This document shows positions 24,078 through 33,687 of a DNA stretch of 64,000 nt, piece by piece. The DNA is from Paenibacillus albus. Its GTDB lineage: Bacteria > Bacillota > Bacilli > Paenibacillales > Paenibacillaceae. The translations under genes and the position numbers were made by a program. How positions within the stretch are numbered: the first letter of the stretch is position 1; every line of letters begins with the position of its first letter. The notes below the pieces were generated by a model. The model was given only the letters and a program-made list of their open reading frames with translations. It was not told the DNA's origin and searched no databases. Location: the NCBI RefSeq assembly GCF_003952225.1, contig NZ_CP034437.1, positions 2,972,501 through 3,036,500 of the forward strand, in the 5' to 3' direction.

Positions 24078-25367
24078 ATGGCATTATGGATTCTTAACGG
24101 TCTCGTATGGGACGAACAGACAGGCGAAGCGACTCGCAAGCATGTACGTGTAGAAAATGGTCTCATTGCATCCATTCAAGATGCAGCTGCAGGCAATCCG
24201 GACACGGCAGGCCACGAAACGATTGATGCGAATGGCAAATTGGTCTCCGCAGGCTTCATTGATATGCATGTCCACTTGCGTGAACCAGGCTTTGAATATA
24301 AAGAAGATATCGCGAGCGGCACGCGCTCGGCAGCACGCGGCGGTTTCACAACGATCGCATGTATGCCGAACACGCGCCCAGTAACGGATACGCCAGAAAC
24401 GGTGCGCTACATACTCGATAAAGCGGCAACAGCCGGTATCGTGAACGTACTGCCATACGCGGCGATCACGAAGAACGAGCTCGGCCGTGAGTTGACGGAC
24501 TTCGCGGCGCTGAAGGAAGCAGGCGCAATCGGCTTTACGGACGATGGCGTAGGCGTTCAGAACGCGCAAATGATGAAGGACGCGATGAACCTGGCAGCTT
24601 CGATGAACATGCCGGTAATCGCGCACTGTGAGGACGATTCCCTCGTAGTAGGTGCGGCGGTGACGGAGGGCAAGTTCGCAAGAGAGAATGGCTTGAAGGG
24701 GATTCCGAACGAGTCTGAAGCCATTCACGTCGGCCGTGACATTCTGCTGGCGGAAGCGACAGGGGTTCACTACCACGTCTGCCACGTAAGCACGGAACAA
24801 TCGGTAAGATTGATCCGGCTTGGCAAGCAGAACGGCATTAAAGTGACCGCTGAGGTATGTCCGCATCACTTGATCCTCTCGGATGAAGACATTCCAAGCA
24901 TGGATGCGAATTGGAAAATGAATCCGCCGCTTCGTACGCCTCGCGACGTGCAAGCCGTTATTGAAGGCTTGGAAGACGGTACGCTCGACATGATCGTGAC
25001 TGACCATGCTCCGCACAGCCAAGAAGAGAAAGCGCGCGGCATGCAGCTGGCGCCATTCGGCATCACAGGCTTCGAGACAGCTTTCCCGCTCATGTACACG
25101 AAATTCGTTCGTACGGGCAAATGGACGCTTGGCTTCCTCTTGAAGCGCATGACCGAAGATCCGGCTCGCGTATTCGGCCTGAAGAGCGGCATGCTGCAAG
25201 CTGGCGCACCGGCTGATCTGACAATCGTCGATCTTGAGAACGAGCGTGAAGTGAATCCGGAGAGCTTCGCTTCGAAAGGAAAGAACACTCCGTTCGGCGG
25301 TTGGAAGCTGCATGGCTGGCCGGTAGCGACAATCGTGAATGGGAATGTCGTTTGGTCGGAACTGTAA
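24078..25367 (+). CDS. pyrC: Dihydroorotase PyrC
   Basis: Zinc amidohydrolase that cyclises carbamoyl aspartate to dihydroorotate; 429 residues. Metal ligands are in FIDMHVHLREPGFEYKED, HCEDDSL, HVCHVST and the late Asp in IVTDHAPHS. PFGITGFETAFPL is also a hallmark of the class I bacterial form. AAAGGAG stands before the ATG. It lies between pyrB and carA as in the Bacillus operon. Confidence 0.96.
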   Translation: MALWILNGLVWDEQTGEATRKHVRVENGLIASIQDAAAGNPDTAGHETIDANGKLVSAGFIDMHVHLREPGFEYKEDIASGTRSAARGGFTTIACMPNTRPVTDTPETVRYILDKAATAGIVNVLPYAAITKNELGRELTDFAALKEAGAIGFTDDGVGVQNAQMMKDAMNLAASMNMPVIAHCEDDSLVVGAAVTEGKFARENGLKGIPNESEAIHVGRDILLAEATGVHYHVCHVSTEQSVRLIRLGKQNGIKVTAEVCPHHLILSDEDIPSMDANWKMNPPLRTPRDVQAVIEGLEDGTLDMIVTDHAPHSQEEKARGMQLAPFGITGFETAFPLMYTKFVRTGKWTLGFLLKRMTEDPARVFGLKSGMLQAGAPADLTIVDLENEREVNPESFASKGKNTPFGGWKLHGWPVATIVNGNVVWSEL

Positions 25368-25466
25368 GAATAGCGAAATAAATAATTCAATTCATAACTC
25401 GATAACGCAGCGGATGCTTCAAGTGCAGGATGGGAAGGTTCGCAATAACTTTTAGGAGTGATACGG

Positions 25467-26612
25467 ATGCAAGCTAGATTGTTGTTGGAAGACGGCACAC
25501 TGTTTACAGGACTCGGCTTTGGCGCTGAGGGACAATCCACGGGTGAGGTCGTATTTAATACCGGGATTACAGGCTACCAAGAGGTGCTGTCGGATCCGTC
25601 CTACTGCGGACAGATCGTGACAATGACCTATCCGCTAATCGGAAACTATGGCATTACGCGCGATGACTTTGAAGCGGTTCGCCCCTATATTCACGGGTTC
25701 GTCGTTCGCCGTCACGAGCCGGTGCCAAGCAACTGGAGAGCGGAGTACACGCTTGACCGCCTGCTGAAAGAGTATGGCATTATCGGAATTAGCGATATTG
25801 ATACACGGATGCTGACTCGTAAGCTGCGCCACTTCGGTACGATGAAAGGCATCTTGTCGACAGGCGCTGAGCGCGTAGAAGAGCTTGCAGAGCGTCTGAA
25901 CATCTCGCCGCTGATGCGCGATCAAGTTGCTCGCACATCGACGACGAGCATCTTCTCGAGCCCCGGCGACCGCGAGCGCATCGTGCTGGTTGACTACGGC
26001 GCGAAGAGCGGAATTCTGCGCGAGCTGACGAAGCGCGGCTGCGACGTTGTCGTAGTTCCTCACGACACGACAGCAGAACAAATTCGCCGCCTGAACCCGG
26101 ATGGCATCCAATTGTCCAACGGCCCTGGCGACCCGAAAGATGTACCTCACGCTGTGAAAATGATTCAAGAGCTTCTCGGCGAGTATCCGATCTTCGGTAT
26201 CTGCCTTGGACACCAGCTGTTCGCACTTGCTTGCGGCGCTGACACTGACAAGCTGAAGTTCGGCCACCGCGGCGGTAACCATCCGGTTAAAGAATTGGCA
26301 ACAGGCCGCTGCTACATCACGAGCCAGAACCACGGCTACACAGTAGTAGAAGAGTCGGTTGCAGGCACGAAGCTGGAAGTATCTCATATCAACAACAATG
26401 ACCGGACTATTGAAGGCCTTAAGCACTCGGAATTCCCGGCATTCTCGGTTCAATATCACCCGGAAGCAGCGCCAGGACCTTACGATTCGAGCTACCTGTT
26501 CGATCAATTCCTGGACATGATCCGTACCCATAAGAAGAACAACCCGCAAAAACCGCGTCAAGCTGAGCTTGCTGCATCATTGAGAGGAGAGCTGCAATAT
26601 GCCCAGAAATAA
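25467..26612 (+). CDS. carA: Carbamoyl-phosphate synthase small subunit CarA (PyrAA)
   Basis: Glutaminase subunit that supplies ammonia to CarB; 381 residues from the ATG at 25467 (TAGGAG 8 bases upstream; an in-frame GTG at 25458 overlaps that site). The class I amidotransferase triad is visible: Cys246 in FGICLGHQ, and His and Glu in [13 protein letters not shown]. The N-terminal domain has [20 protein letters not shown]. It overlaps carB by 14 bases. Confidence 0.96.
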   Translation: MQARLLLEDGTLFTGLGFGAEGQSTGEVVFNTGITGYQEVLSDPSYCGQIVTMTYPLIGNYGITRDDFEAVRPYIHGFVVRRHEPVPSNWRAEYTLDRLLKEYGIIGISDIDTRMLTRKLRHFGTMKGILSTGAERVEELAERLNISPLMRDQVARTSTTSIFSSPGDRERIVLVDYGAKSGILRELTKRGCDVVVVPHDTTAEQIRRLNPDGIQLSNGPGDPKDVPHAVKMIQELLGEYPIFGICLGHQLFALACGADTDKLKFGHRGGNHPVKELATGRCYITSQNHGYTVVEESVAGTKLEVSHINNNDRTIEGLKHSEFPAFSVQYHPEAAPGPYDSSYLFDQFLDMIRTHKKNNPQKPRQAELAASLRGELQYAQK

Positions 26613-29600
26613 TAAGCTGAAAAAAATTCTCGTTATCGGATCAGGCCCAATCGTCATCGGGCAAGCAGCTGAGTTTGACTACGCTGGCACGCAAGCTTGC
26701 CAAGCGCTCAAAGAAGAAGGCTACGAAGTTGTACTCATCAACAGCAACCCGGCTACAATCATGACGGACACGAACATGGCTGATAAAGTTTATATCGAGC
26801 CAATTACTCTAGAATTCGTTACACAGATCATTCGCCAAGAGCGTCCTGACGGATTGCTGCCAACACTGGGCGGACAAACAGGTCTGAACATGGCAGTTGC
26901 ACTGGCGCGCGCAGGCGTGCTGGAGAGCGAGAACGTGCAATTGCTCGGTACGCAGCTGACAGCGATTGAGAAAGCAGAAGACCGCGACTTGTTCCGCGAT
27001 CTGATGCGTGAGCTGGAGCAGCCGGTACCGGATTCGGTCATCGTAACAACGGTGCAGGAAGCGGTTGATTTTGCGAATGAGATCGGCTACCCAATCATCG
27101 TTCGTCCGGCCTACACGCTAGGCGGTACAGGCGGCGGTATCTGCGCGAACGAAACCGAATTGCTGGAAACAGTAGCTTCCGGTATTCGTTACAGCCCGAT
27201 TAACCAGTGCTTGATCGAGAAGTCGATCGCAGGCATGAAGGAAGTTGAATACGAAGTTATGCGTGACGCGAACGACAACTGTATCGTCGTTTGTAACATG
27301 GAGAACTTCGACCCGGTTGGCGTACACACTGGCGATTCCATCGTTGTAGCGCCAAGCCAAACGCTGTCCGACCGCGAGTACCAAATGCTTCGTTCGGCAT
27401 CGCTGAAGATTATCCGTGCGCTGAGCATCGAAGGCGGCTGTAACGTACAGTTCGCGCTCGACCCGCACAGCTACCAATACTATGTTATCGAAGTTAACCC
27501 GCGCGTAAGCCGCTCCTCGGCGCTTGCATCGAAAGCGACTGGCTACCCAATCGCGAAGATGGCAGCGAAGATCGCAGTTGGTTACACACTTGATGAGCTC
27601 GTGAACCCGGTAACAGGTCAAACCTATGCCATGTTCGAGCCAACACTAGACTATATCGTATCGAAGATTCCGCGCTGGCCGTTCGATAAATTTACAACTG
27701 CGAACCGTAAGCTGGGCACGCAGATGAAAGCAACTGGCGAAGTTATGGCGATTGGCCGTACATTCGAGGAATCCATGCACAAAGCAGTACGTTCCCTCGA
27801 AATCGGCACGCATCGTTTCCACTTGAAGGAAGCTGTTGAGCTTAGTGAAGATGTGCTTCAACTACGCCTGCAGAAGCCGGACGACGAGCGCATGTTCCTC
27901 GTAGCGGAAGCGTTCCGCCGCGGTTACGCGCTGCAAGAAATTCAGGACCTGACGAAGATCGACTGGTGGTTCCTTGATAAGATCGAGAGCATCGTTGCAT
28001 TCGAAGCTGAGCTGCGCGCAGCATCCGTTCTGAGCAAAGAGCAGCTGTACGCTGCGAAGCGCAAAGGCTTCTCGGATCGTTCCATTGCGGAAATCCGCCG
28101 CGAAGGCAATCACACGACGATGATCGACGAGTACGAGATTCGCGCTTACCGCTTGGAGCAAGGCCTCAAACCGGTTTACAAAATGGTTGATACTTGCGCA
28201 GCGGAATTCGAAGCGACAACACCTTACTACTACTCGACATACGAAGTAGAGAACGAAGTAACGGAAACAACGAAGCAGAAAGTACTCGTACTTGGCTCCG
28301 GTCCAATCCGTATCGGTCAAGGCATCGAGTTCGACTATTCGACGGTACACGCGGTATGGGCGATTCAGAAAGCCGGCTACGAAGCGGTTATCATCAACAA
28401 CAACCCAGAGACGGTTTCGACTGACTTCAGCACATCCGACCGTCTATACTTCGAGCCGCTCTTCTTCGAAGACGTCATGAACGTCATCGAGCAAGAGAAC
28501 CCAATCGGTGTTATCGTACAATTCGGTGGCCAAACAGCAATCAACCTTGCTGCTCCACTGACTAAAGCAGGCGTGCGTATTCTAGGTTCGAGCCTGGAGA
28601 GCATCGATGCTGCCGAAGATCGCAAGAAATTCGAAGCGCTTCTGAACGAGCTGAACATCAAGCAGCCGAAGGGCAAAACAGTAACATCCGTTGACGAAGC
28701 GGTTGCAGCTGCAGAAGGCCTTGGCTATCCGGTTCTCGTTCGTCCATCGTATGTCCTGGGCGGACGCGCAATGGAGATCGTATACTCCGATGAAGAATTG
28801 CTCACATACATGGTTCAAGCGGTAAAAATCAATCCAGAGCATCCGGTTCTGATCGACCGCTACATGCTTGGTAAAGAAGCTGAAGTTGACGCAATCTGCG
28901 ACGGCGAAACGGTTCTGATCCCAGGTATTATGGAGCATGTCGAGCGTGCTGGCGTTCACTCCGGCGACTCGATCGCGGTTTACCCGCCACAATCGATCTC
29001 GAAGGAATTGCAGCAGAAGATGGTTGAGATTACGGACAAAATCGCTCGCGGTTTGAACGTAATCGGCCTTGTGAACATCCAGTTCGTCATCTTCCAGGAT
29101 GAAGTGTACGTCATCGAGGTTAACCCACGTTCCTCGCGTACGGTTCCGTTCCTGAGCAAAGTAACGAACATTCCGATGGCGAACCTGGCGACTCAAGCAA
29201 TCCTCGGCACGAAGCTTTCGAGCCTTGGTTACGAGAGCGGCCTGTGGCCGGAAGACGAGTACGTATCGGTTAAAGTGCCGGTCTTCTCGTTCGCGAAGCT
29301 GCGCCGCGTTGACCCAACTTTGACACCAGAGATGAAATCGACGGGTGAAGTTATGGGCCGTGACTTGCAGTATGCGAAAGCATTGTACAAAGGTCTGGTC
29401 GGTGCAGGCATGCGCATCCCGCCAACAGGCTCGATCATCGCAACGGTGGCGGACAAAGACAAGCCGGAAGCGATCGAGATTCTGCGCGGCTTCTACGAGC
29501 TCGGTTACAACATTGTTGCAACTGGCGGAACAGCGACAGCGCTTGAAGAAGCTGGCTTGCGCGTACAACGCGTGAACAAGCTGAGCGAAGGCTCGCCGAA

Positions 29601-29817
29601 CATTCTGGATCTGATTCGCGAGAACCAAGCGCACTTCGTAGTTAACACATTGACGAAGGGCAAGACACCAGAGCGTGACGGCTTCCGGATTCGCCGTGAA
29701 GCAGTTGAGAACGGCGTAGTATGTATGACTTCACTTGATACAGTACGCGCATTGCTGAACATGCTTGAAGCGATTAACTTCGCTTCGCGTCCAATGCCAG
29801 TACTCGCTCAGAAATAA
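26599..29817 (+). CDS. carB: Carbamoyl-phosphate synthase large subunit CarB (PyrAB)
   Basis: Synthesises carbamoyl phosphate from bicarbonate, ammonia and two ATP; 1072 residues. Two homologous ATP-grasp halves are present: [20 protein letters not shown] near residue 12 and [20 protein letters not shown] near residue 567. Each is followed by EVNPR motifs ([20 protein letters not shown] and [20 protein letters not shown]). The C-terminal MGS-like allosteric domain is about residues 935-1070. Being in the pyr operon, it is the pyrimidine-regulated enzyme. Confidence 0.97.
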   Translation: MPRNNKLKKILVIGSGPIVIGQAAEFDYAGTQACQALKEEGYEVVLINSNPATIMTDTNMADKVYIEPITLEFVTQIIRQERPDGLLPTLGGQTGLNMAVALARAGVLESENVQLLGTQLTAIEKAEDRDLFRDLMRELEQPVPDSVIVTTVQEAVDFANEIGYPIIVRPAYTLGGTGGGICANETELLETVASGIRYSPINQCLIEKSIAGMKEVEYEVMRDANDNCIVVCNMENFDPVGVHTGDSIVVAPSQTLSDREYQMLRSASLKIIRALSIEGGCNVQFALDPHSYQYYVIEVNPRVSRSSALASKATGYPIAKMAAKIAVGYTLDELVNPVTGQTYAMFEPTLDYIVSKIPRWPFDKFTTANRKLGTQMKATGEVMAIGRTFEESMHKAVRSLEIGTHRFHLKEAVELSEDVLQLRLQKPDDERMFLVAEAFRRGYALQEIQDLTKIDWWFLDKIESIVAFEAELRAASVLSKEQLYAAKRKGFSDRSIAEIRREGNHTTMIDEYEIRAYRLEQGLKPVYKMVDTCAAEFEATTPYYYSTYEVENEVTETTKQKVLVLGSGPIRIGQGIEFDYSTVHAVWAIQKAGYEAVIINNNPETVSTDFSTSDRLYFEPLFFEDVMNVIEQENPIGVIVQFGGQTAINLAAPLTKAGVRILGSSLESIDAAEDRKKFEALLNELNIKQPKGKTVTSVDEAVAAAEGLGYPVLVRPSYVLGGRAMEIVYSDEELLTYMVQAVKINPEHPVLIDRYMLGKEAEVDAICDGETVLIPGIMEHVERAGVHSGDSIAVYPPQSISKELQQKMVEITDKIARGLNVIGLVNIQFVIFQDEVYVIEVNPRSSRTVPFLSKVTNIPMANLATQAILGTKLSSLGYESGLWPEDEYVSVKVPVFSFAKLRRVDPTLTPEMKSTGEVMGRDLQYAKALYKGLVGAGMRIPPTGSIIATVADKDKPEAIEILRGFYELGYNIVATGGTATALEEAGLRVQRVNKLSEGSPNILDLIRENQAHFVVNTLTKGKTPERDGFRIRREAVENGVVCMTSLDTVRALLNMLEAINFASRPMPVLAQK

Positions 29818-29841
29818 TAGAAATTACGGTCGTTAACGGCC

Positions 29842-29871
29842 GCGAAAGCCTGCCTCCAAGCAGGCTTTCGC
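29842..29871 (+). repeat. Intercistronic hairpin carB-pyrF without U-tract
   Basis: GCGAAAGCCTGC (29842-29853) and GCAGGCTTTCGC (29860-29871) form a perfect 12-bp stem with a 6-base loop. No T-run follows, so full termination is unlikely. It occupies the place where pyrK and pyrD sit in Bacillus. Confidence 0.75.
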
Positions 29872-29911
29872 CATGCTCGTATAGTGAAGAACACGGGAAG
29901 GTGGAGCGGAA

Positions 29912-30643
29912 ATGAGTCTAACGAGAGAGCAAGCGGCAGGCCGAATTATGGTCGCACTGGATTATCCCGATGCGGCTTCGGCGGAAGCTTTGGTGTCCAG
30001 CCTTGAAGGAATTCCGTGTTACATGAAAGTAGGCATGCAGCTCTACTACGCAGCAGGTCCGGGCTTCGTCAAGAGCTTGAAGGAACGCGGCTACAAAGTA
30101 TTCCTCGACCTGAAGATGCATGACATACCGAATACGGTCAAAGGCGGCGCGAACAGCATTACGAAGCTTGGCGTTGACGTATTCAACGTCCATGCAGCTG
30201 GCGGCGTCGATATGATGAAAGCGGCAATGGAAGGCGTGGACGCCGCTCTTGCAGCTGATTCTTCTCTGCAGCGGCCGCTCGTCATTGCGGTAACGCAGCT
30301 GACAAGCACTAGCATGAAGGTGTTGAACGAGGAGATTGGCATTAGCGGTTCGGTTCAGGATGCGGTTGTGCGTTATGCGCAATTGACGAAGCAAGCCGGT
30401 CTTGGCGGCGTTGTCGCTTCTCCGCAGGAAGTGGAACTGATCAAAGCGGCTTGCGGCGATGATTTCCAAACCATCACGCCGGGTATTCGGCCGGCAGGAG
30501 CGGATGTGAATGACCAGACTCGTATTATGACGCCGCGTCAAGCGATTGAAGCCGGTACAGACTACATGGTCATCGGCCGTCCGATTACAGCAGCTGCCGA
30601 CCCGCGCGCAGCATTACAATCCATCATCGAGGAGCTGATTTAG
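29912..30643 (+). CDS. pyrF: Orotidine 5'-phosphate decarboxylase PyrF
   Basis: Decarboxylates OMP to UMP; 243 residues. The catalytic Asp-Lys-Asp block is in FLDLKMHDIPNTV. MVALDYPDAASA at the start, VFNVHAAGG and TPGIRPAGAD are typical. The ribosome site GGTGGAG precedes the ATG. Its stop codon abuts the TTG start of pyrE directly. Confidence 0.96.
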   Translation: MSLTREQAAGRIMVALDYPDAASAEALVSSLEGIPCYMKVGMQLYYAAGPGFVKSLKERGYKVFLDLKMHDIPNTVKGGANSITKLGVDVFNVHAAGGVDMMKAAMEGVDAALAADSSLQRPLVIAVTQLTSTSMKVLNEEIGISGSVQDAVVRYAQLTKQAGLGGVVASPQEVELIKAACGDDFQTITPGIRPAGADVNDQTRIMTPRQAIEAGTDYMVIGRPITAAADPRAALQSIIEELI

Positions 30644-31288
30644 TTGACAACAACTCTACAACAACTACCACGCGAAATCGCAAGCGGCCTGCTGAGCATC
30701 AACGCGGTTGCGCTGCGCCCGAACGAGCCTTTCACTTGGACAAGCGGGATGAAATCCCCGATTTATTGCGATAACCGTCTCACGATGTCGTATCCGGAAA
30801 TCCGCGAGCTGATCGCTGAGGGCTTCGCGACCGTTATTCGCGAGCAGTTTCCGGATTGCGAAGCAGTAGCTGGTATCGCAACAGGCGGTATCCCGCACGC
30901 GGCATGGGTCGCGCAGAAGCTGAATCTGCCGATGCTGTATGTGCGTGACAAAGCGAAGGGCCATGGCAAGACGAACCAAATCGAAGGTCACTTCAAACCA
31001 GGCCAGAAGGTTGTATTGATCGAGGATCTGATCTCCACTGGCGGCAGCTCGCTGAAAGCAGCTGTAGCGGTTCGCGAAGCTGGCTGTGAAGTGCAGGGCG
31101 TTGTAGCAATCTTCACCTACCAGTTCCCGCACGCAGCAGCAGCATTCGAGCAGGAAGGTATTCCGCTCGCAACGTTGTCGAACTACTCAGCGCTGATCGA
31201 AGTTGCGGCTGAGAAGGGCATCGTGCAGAGCAGTGACGTAGCGCTGCTGCAATCGTGGCGCGAGAACCCGCAAGCGTTCGGCGTATAA
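30644..31288 (+). CDS. pyrE: Orotate phosphoribosyltransferase PyrE
   Basis: Joins orotate and PRPP to OMP; 214 residues. The PRPP motif is VVLIEDLISTGGSSLKAA. RPNEPFTWTSGMKSPIYCDNR and VRDKAKGHGKTN are typical of the family. The start is a TTG at 30644 immediately after the pyrF stop, with GAGGAG about 9 bases upstream. It is the last gene of the operon and is closed by a strong terminator. Confidence 0.96.
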   Translation: MTTTLQQLPREIASGLLSINAVALRPNEPFTWTSGMKSPIYCDNRLTMSYPEIRELIAEGFATVIREQFPDCEAVAGIATGGIPHAAWVAQKLNLPMLYVRDKAKGHGKTNQIEGHFKPGQKVVLIEDLISTGGSSLKAAVAVREAGCEVQGVVAIFTYQFPHAAAAFEQEGIPLATLSNYSALIEVAAEKGIVQSSDVALLQSWRENPQAFGV

Positions 31289-31302
31289 ATAAATATTAGT
31301 GG

Positions 31303-31338
31303 AAGGCCTGAAGCTGATCGCGAGCTTCAGGTCTTTTT
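31303..31338 (+). terminator. Terminator of the pyr operon
   Basis: AAGGCCTGAAGCT (31303-31315) pairs with AGCTTCAGGTCTT (31323-31335), 13 bp with one G-U, followed by T residues. Confidence 0.93.
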
Positions 31339-31395
31339 TGTCGTACTGAGTTCACGAGAGACATACTCGGTCGTTATTGTTCTGGCTGCTCGCGC

Positions 31396-31527
31396 TAACG
31401 GATTTCAGAGTCGCTATTCGGCACATTTTACTTGATTTTGGTATCTAACGGAACACACAGACGTTATTCCGTTGAAATCAGCTGCTTTGACCACCAAAGT
31501 TGAGAATAGCGTTGCTGGAATCCGTTA
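31396..31527. repeat. Palindromic non-coding repeat element
   Basis: Two 24-base arms (31396-31419 and 31504-31527) are inverted copies matching at 20 of 24 positions. Each begins or ends with TAACGGA/TCCGTTA and carries GCTATTC/GAATAGC at the same 10-base distance. Inside is a second inverted repeat, AACGGAA (31447-31453) with TTCCGTT (31467-31473). A further TCCGTTA lies at 31571-31577. No open frame covers it. It looks like a dispersed palindromic repeat or non-autonomous element; other genomic copies cannot be checked here. Confidence 0.7.
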
Positions 31528-31735
31528 CATTTTTCTGAGGGCTACTTTTGGGCAAATAAGGTGTATACGATCCGTTAGCTGGGTGAAGGGCATTCGGTCT
31601 TCTGAGTTCAGCAGTGATAAGCAACGGTCAGGTTGCGGTCTCTGATTGGAACATGAAAAGATTCTCGGATTTAATAACTGATTTTAAGCTTGAGAGCTAA
31701 TTTAAACTTCTATATCAAATAATTGAATATTAAAC
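31528..31735. other. AT-rich non-coding stretch
   Basis: The rest of the roughly 500-bp gap after pyrE. Apart from one TCCGTTA heptamer at 31571-31577 I see no gene, RNA motif or convincing promoter in it. Base composition becomes markedly AT-rich from about 31660 on. Confidence 0.5.
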
Positions 31736-31764
31736 TTGAATTCGTTTATAAAATACTTTAATAT
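31736..31764 (+). promoter_or_regulatory. Promoter of the DUF2089/DUF4097 operon
   Basis: TTGAAT (31736-31741) and TAATAT (31759-31764) with a 17-base spacer, about 55 bases before the first gene. Confidence 0.65.
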
Positions 31765-31818
31765 AGTCAATGTAGAGATTGAATAATTCAATTCGCATCT
31801 GCATAAGGAGTGATCCAT

Positions 31819-32244
31819 CTGAAATATCCGCCGCCGCAACAATGTCCGGTATGCGAGAGCAAGCTTACGATTCAGGAGCTGAAGTGCGATCATTGCACGA
31901 CGGTGATTAGAGGCAATTTCGAATCGACTAGACTCGCTTCGCTGAACGGGGAACAGCTGAATTTTGTCGAAGTATTCTTGAAGGTTCGCGGCAACATCCG
32001 CGAGATGGAGAAGGAGCTTGGAATCTCGTATCCGACCGTGAGGAATCGGCTTGATCAAATTGTGGACACGCTCGGATTCCAACATTGGCCTCCAACAACG
32101 CCTGCTGTTCCTGCTGTTTCAGCAGAACCATCACAGCAAGCAGCGATGGAAGATTCGCAGCGGAAGCAGATTCTGTCGAAGCTGAATGAAGGCGACATTA
32201 CGGTAGAAGAAGCATTGAAGCTAATCGGGGCCAGTAAAAAATAG
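31819..32244 (+). CDS. DUF2089 domain protein (zinc ribbon plus HTH-like)
   Basis: Protein of 141 residues. An N-terminal zinc ribbon CPVCESKLTIQELKCDHC is followed by a helical block, FVEVFLKVRGNIREMEKELGISYPTVRNRLD, which looks like a helix-turn-helix. A Pro/Ala linker and a short helix ILSKLNEGDITVEEALKLI end the protein; a similar helix starts the next protein. This matches DUF2089, probably a transcriptional regulator. The best start is CTG at 31819, 8 bases after AAGGAG; GTG at 31810 would overlap the ribosome site. It is 15 bases before the DUF4097 gene. Confidence 0.82.
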   Translation: MKYPPPQQCPVCESKLTIQELKCDHCTTVIRGNFESTRLASLNGEQLNFVEVFLKVRGNIREMEKELGISYPTVRNRLDQIVDTLGFQHWPPTTPAVPAVSAEPSQQAAMEDSQRKQILSKLNEGDITVEEALKLIGASKK

Positions 32245-32259
32245 GAGGAATGGTGAGCG

Positions 32260-33462
32260 ATGCACGAAGAACGAGCGATGATTATTCGAATGATTGAAGA
32301 AGGTAAAATTACAGCGGAGCAAGGCCTGGCGCTGCTGGATGCGCTGGAGCAATCACAAACGCAGCCACAATCTCAAGCTGCGCCTACGCTAGAGCATAAT
32401 CAAGAGGAAATTCAAGATGCAGATCAAGAAATTGAGCAGTCTGATCATGGACAAGCTGCCAACTGGACAAGCACCTTCGATGCATCCAGAATCGAGCGAA
32501 TGGAATTTAGCGCACATGAAGGTTCTATCAAGTATGAGACGTGGGATGAAGCCTATACGGAAGTCAAGGCGACTTACAAAGAGCATAATGGCTGGAGTAC
32601 GCGGGCGCTGAACGAATGGCTGAATAAGTCCATCATCGTAAGTCATGGCGAGGAGCAATACATATGGTCGATTGCTCCGTGGGACAATCAACGTGATCGT
32701 GAATTAGAGAACGAGCTTGTGGTAACCATTCGTGTGCCTCATGAGCAAAGCTTCGAGCAGTTCAAAGCCTCAACGCATAACGGCACGATTAAGATCGACA
32801 AGCTTCTGTCCGAATCAGCGGAGATTACGACGCATAACGGTACGATTAAGCTGAATGACGTTAAGCTTGAGGAGCTGAAATCGAAGTCGACGAATGGCGC
32901 GATTAAGCTTGAGTCCGGTGTGATGGAAACGGCTGAGCTGACGACCACGAACGGCAAAATTCTAGTTAGCGGAACTTATGAAGGGCTGACATGTCATACG
33001 ATCAACGGGAAGATCAAGCTGTTTGATCTCATCGCAGAAGAAGTAGAGCTTCATACACAGAACGGGAACATTGACGCAGACGCTGTTTTCGAGCAGATGG
33101 AATGTAAGTCGCAGAACGGGGCTATTAGTGTCCAAGTACGGAGAAGCGGAGAGACTTTGGAGCGTGCCGCGACTTCTAATGGCAGCATGTTGTCGGAACT
33201 GTCAGTGGAGACGCATAATGGCGCAGTCAACATTGTGTATGAGGAAGGCGTGGTCGGCGTCTGCGGCGAGTTTGTATTTAGCAGAGGAAGGGCGCGCTGC
33301 GTGTTGAATGGAGAGACTTTCGCTGATATGCATGGCGATAACGATACGCAGACGATTGCTTTCCGCCAAGGCGATGAGGAGTACCACCGCGTTAACGTAA
33401 CGACGCATAACGGTGCAATTCAAGTGGAGACAATCCCTGTAAAAAATCTGTTGCCTTCCTAA
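32260..33462 (+). CDS. DUF4097 beta-strand repeat protein (YvlB-like)
   Basis: A 400-residue protein. The N-terminal helix MIIRMIEEGKITAEQGLALLDAL resembles SHOCT-like or YvlB N-termini. An acidic Gln/Glu linker follows, then a long repeat array with the recurring unit T-H/T-NG-x-I-K, seen as THNGTIKI, THNGTIKL, TNGAIKL, TNGKILV, INGKIKL and QNGNIDA. Such repeats form a beta-solenoid, as in DUF4097/YvlB. No signal peptide or membrane segment is seen. YvlB-type genes are part of cell-envelope stress regulons in Bacillus; a similar role with the DUF2089 regulator is inference. Confidence 0.83.
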   Translation: MHEERAMIIRMIEEGKITAEQGLALLDALEQSQTQPQSQAAPTLEHNQEEIQDADQEIEQSDHGQAANWTSTFDASRIERMEFSAHEGSIKYETWDEAYTEVKATYKEHNGWSTRALNEWLNKSIIVSHGEEQYIWSIAPWDNQRDRELENELVVTIRVPHEQSFEQFKASTHNGTIKIDKLLSESAEITTHNGTIKLNDVKLEELKSKSTNGAIKLESGVMETAELTTTNGKILVSGTYEGLTCHTINGKIKLFDLIAEEVELHTQNGNIDADAVFEQMECKSQNGAISVQVRRSGETLERAATSNGSMLSELSVETHNGAVNIVYEEGVVGVCGEFVFSRGRARCVLNGETFADMHGDNDTQTIAFRQGDEEYHRVNVTTHNGAIQVETIPVKNLLPS

Positions 33463-33479
33463 AAAATGGATGCTAATAT
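33451..33479 (+). promoter_or_regulatory. Promoter of the riboswitch/ABC-2 operon
   Basis: TTGCCT (33451-33456) and TAATAT (33474-33479) with a 17-base spacer, plus an extended TGC directly before the -10. It overlaps the stop of the DUF4097 gene and would start RNA at about 33486, just before the riboswitch. Confidence 0.75.
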
Positions 33480-33496
33480 GTTACATTAAACGGAAG

Positions 33497-33632
33497 GGTT
33501 TCTAGGGATCCGCGAATGGGCGAACCGAGCGAAACCAGGCTAACGACGATAGTCAAGCTACACCGTAGGGATAAAAGACCTTCGGCAAGTTCCGCCTCAA
33601 TTGACAGGCGGTGCTCGCAGGAGGTCTTTTTT
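33497..33632 (+). promoter_or_regulatory. ykkC-family riboswitch candidate with overlapping terminator
   Basis: The RNA shows the blocks of the ykkC (guanidine-I and related) aptamer in order. GGTTTC at 33497-33502 pairs with GAAACC at 33531-33536; CTAGGGATCCG and ACCGAGCGAAAC lie inside this part, then comes a small hairpin (GAC-GATA-GTC), then TACACCG and AGGGATAAAAGACC. The last AAAAGACC (33573-33580) also forms the 5' arm of a terminator with GGTCTTTT (33623-33630), which has an inner CCGCCT/AGGCGG stem. Overlap of aptamer end and terminator is the usual expression platform. The ligand subtype (guanidine, ppGpp, PRPP or nucleotide) is unresolved. Confidence 0.72.
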
Positions 33633-33687
33633 GTGTTATCGCTTACGCGGCATCGTCAGACGAGTAGTAGACAGGGGGAGTAAAGAA

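Noticed and set aside
24084-25313. Minus-strand open frame of about 400 codons across pyrC
   Set aside because: It mirrors a well-identified gene on the plus strand, has no ribosome site and its translation shows no recognisable motif. Similar long antisense frames over ileS, carB and ftsZ arise from codon bias.
33573-33632. Simple terminator of the DUF4097 gene
   Set aside because: A good promoter and aptamer-like RNA lie between that gene and the hairpin, and the hairpin shares bases with the aptamer end, so it fits better as a riboswitch expression platform.
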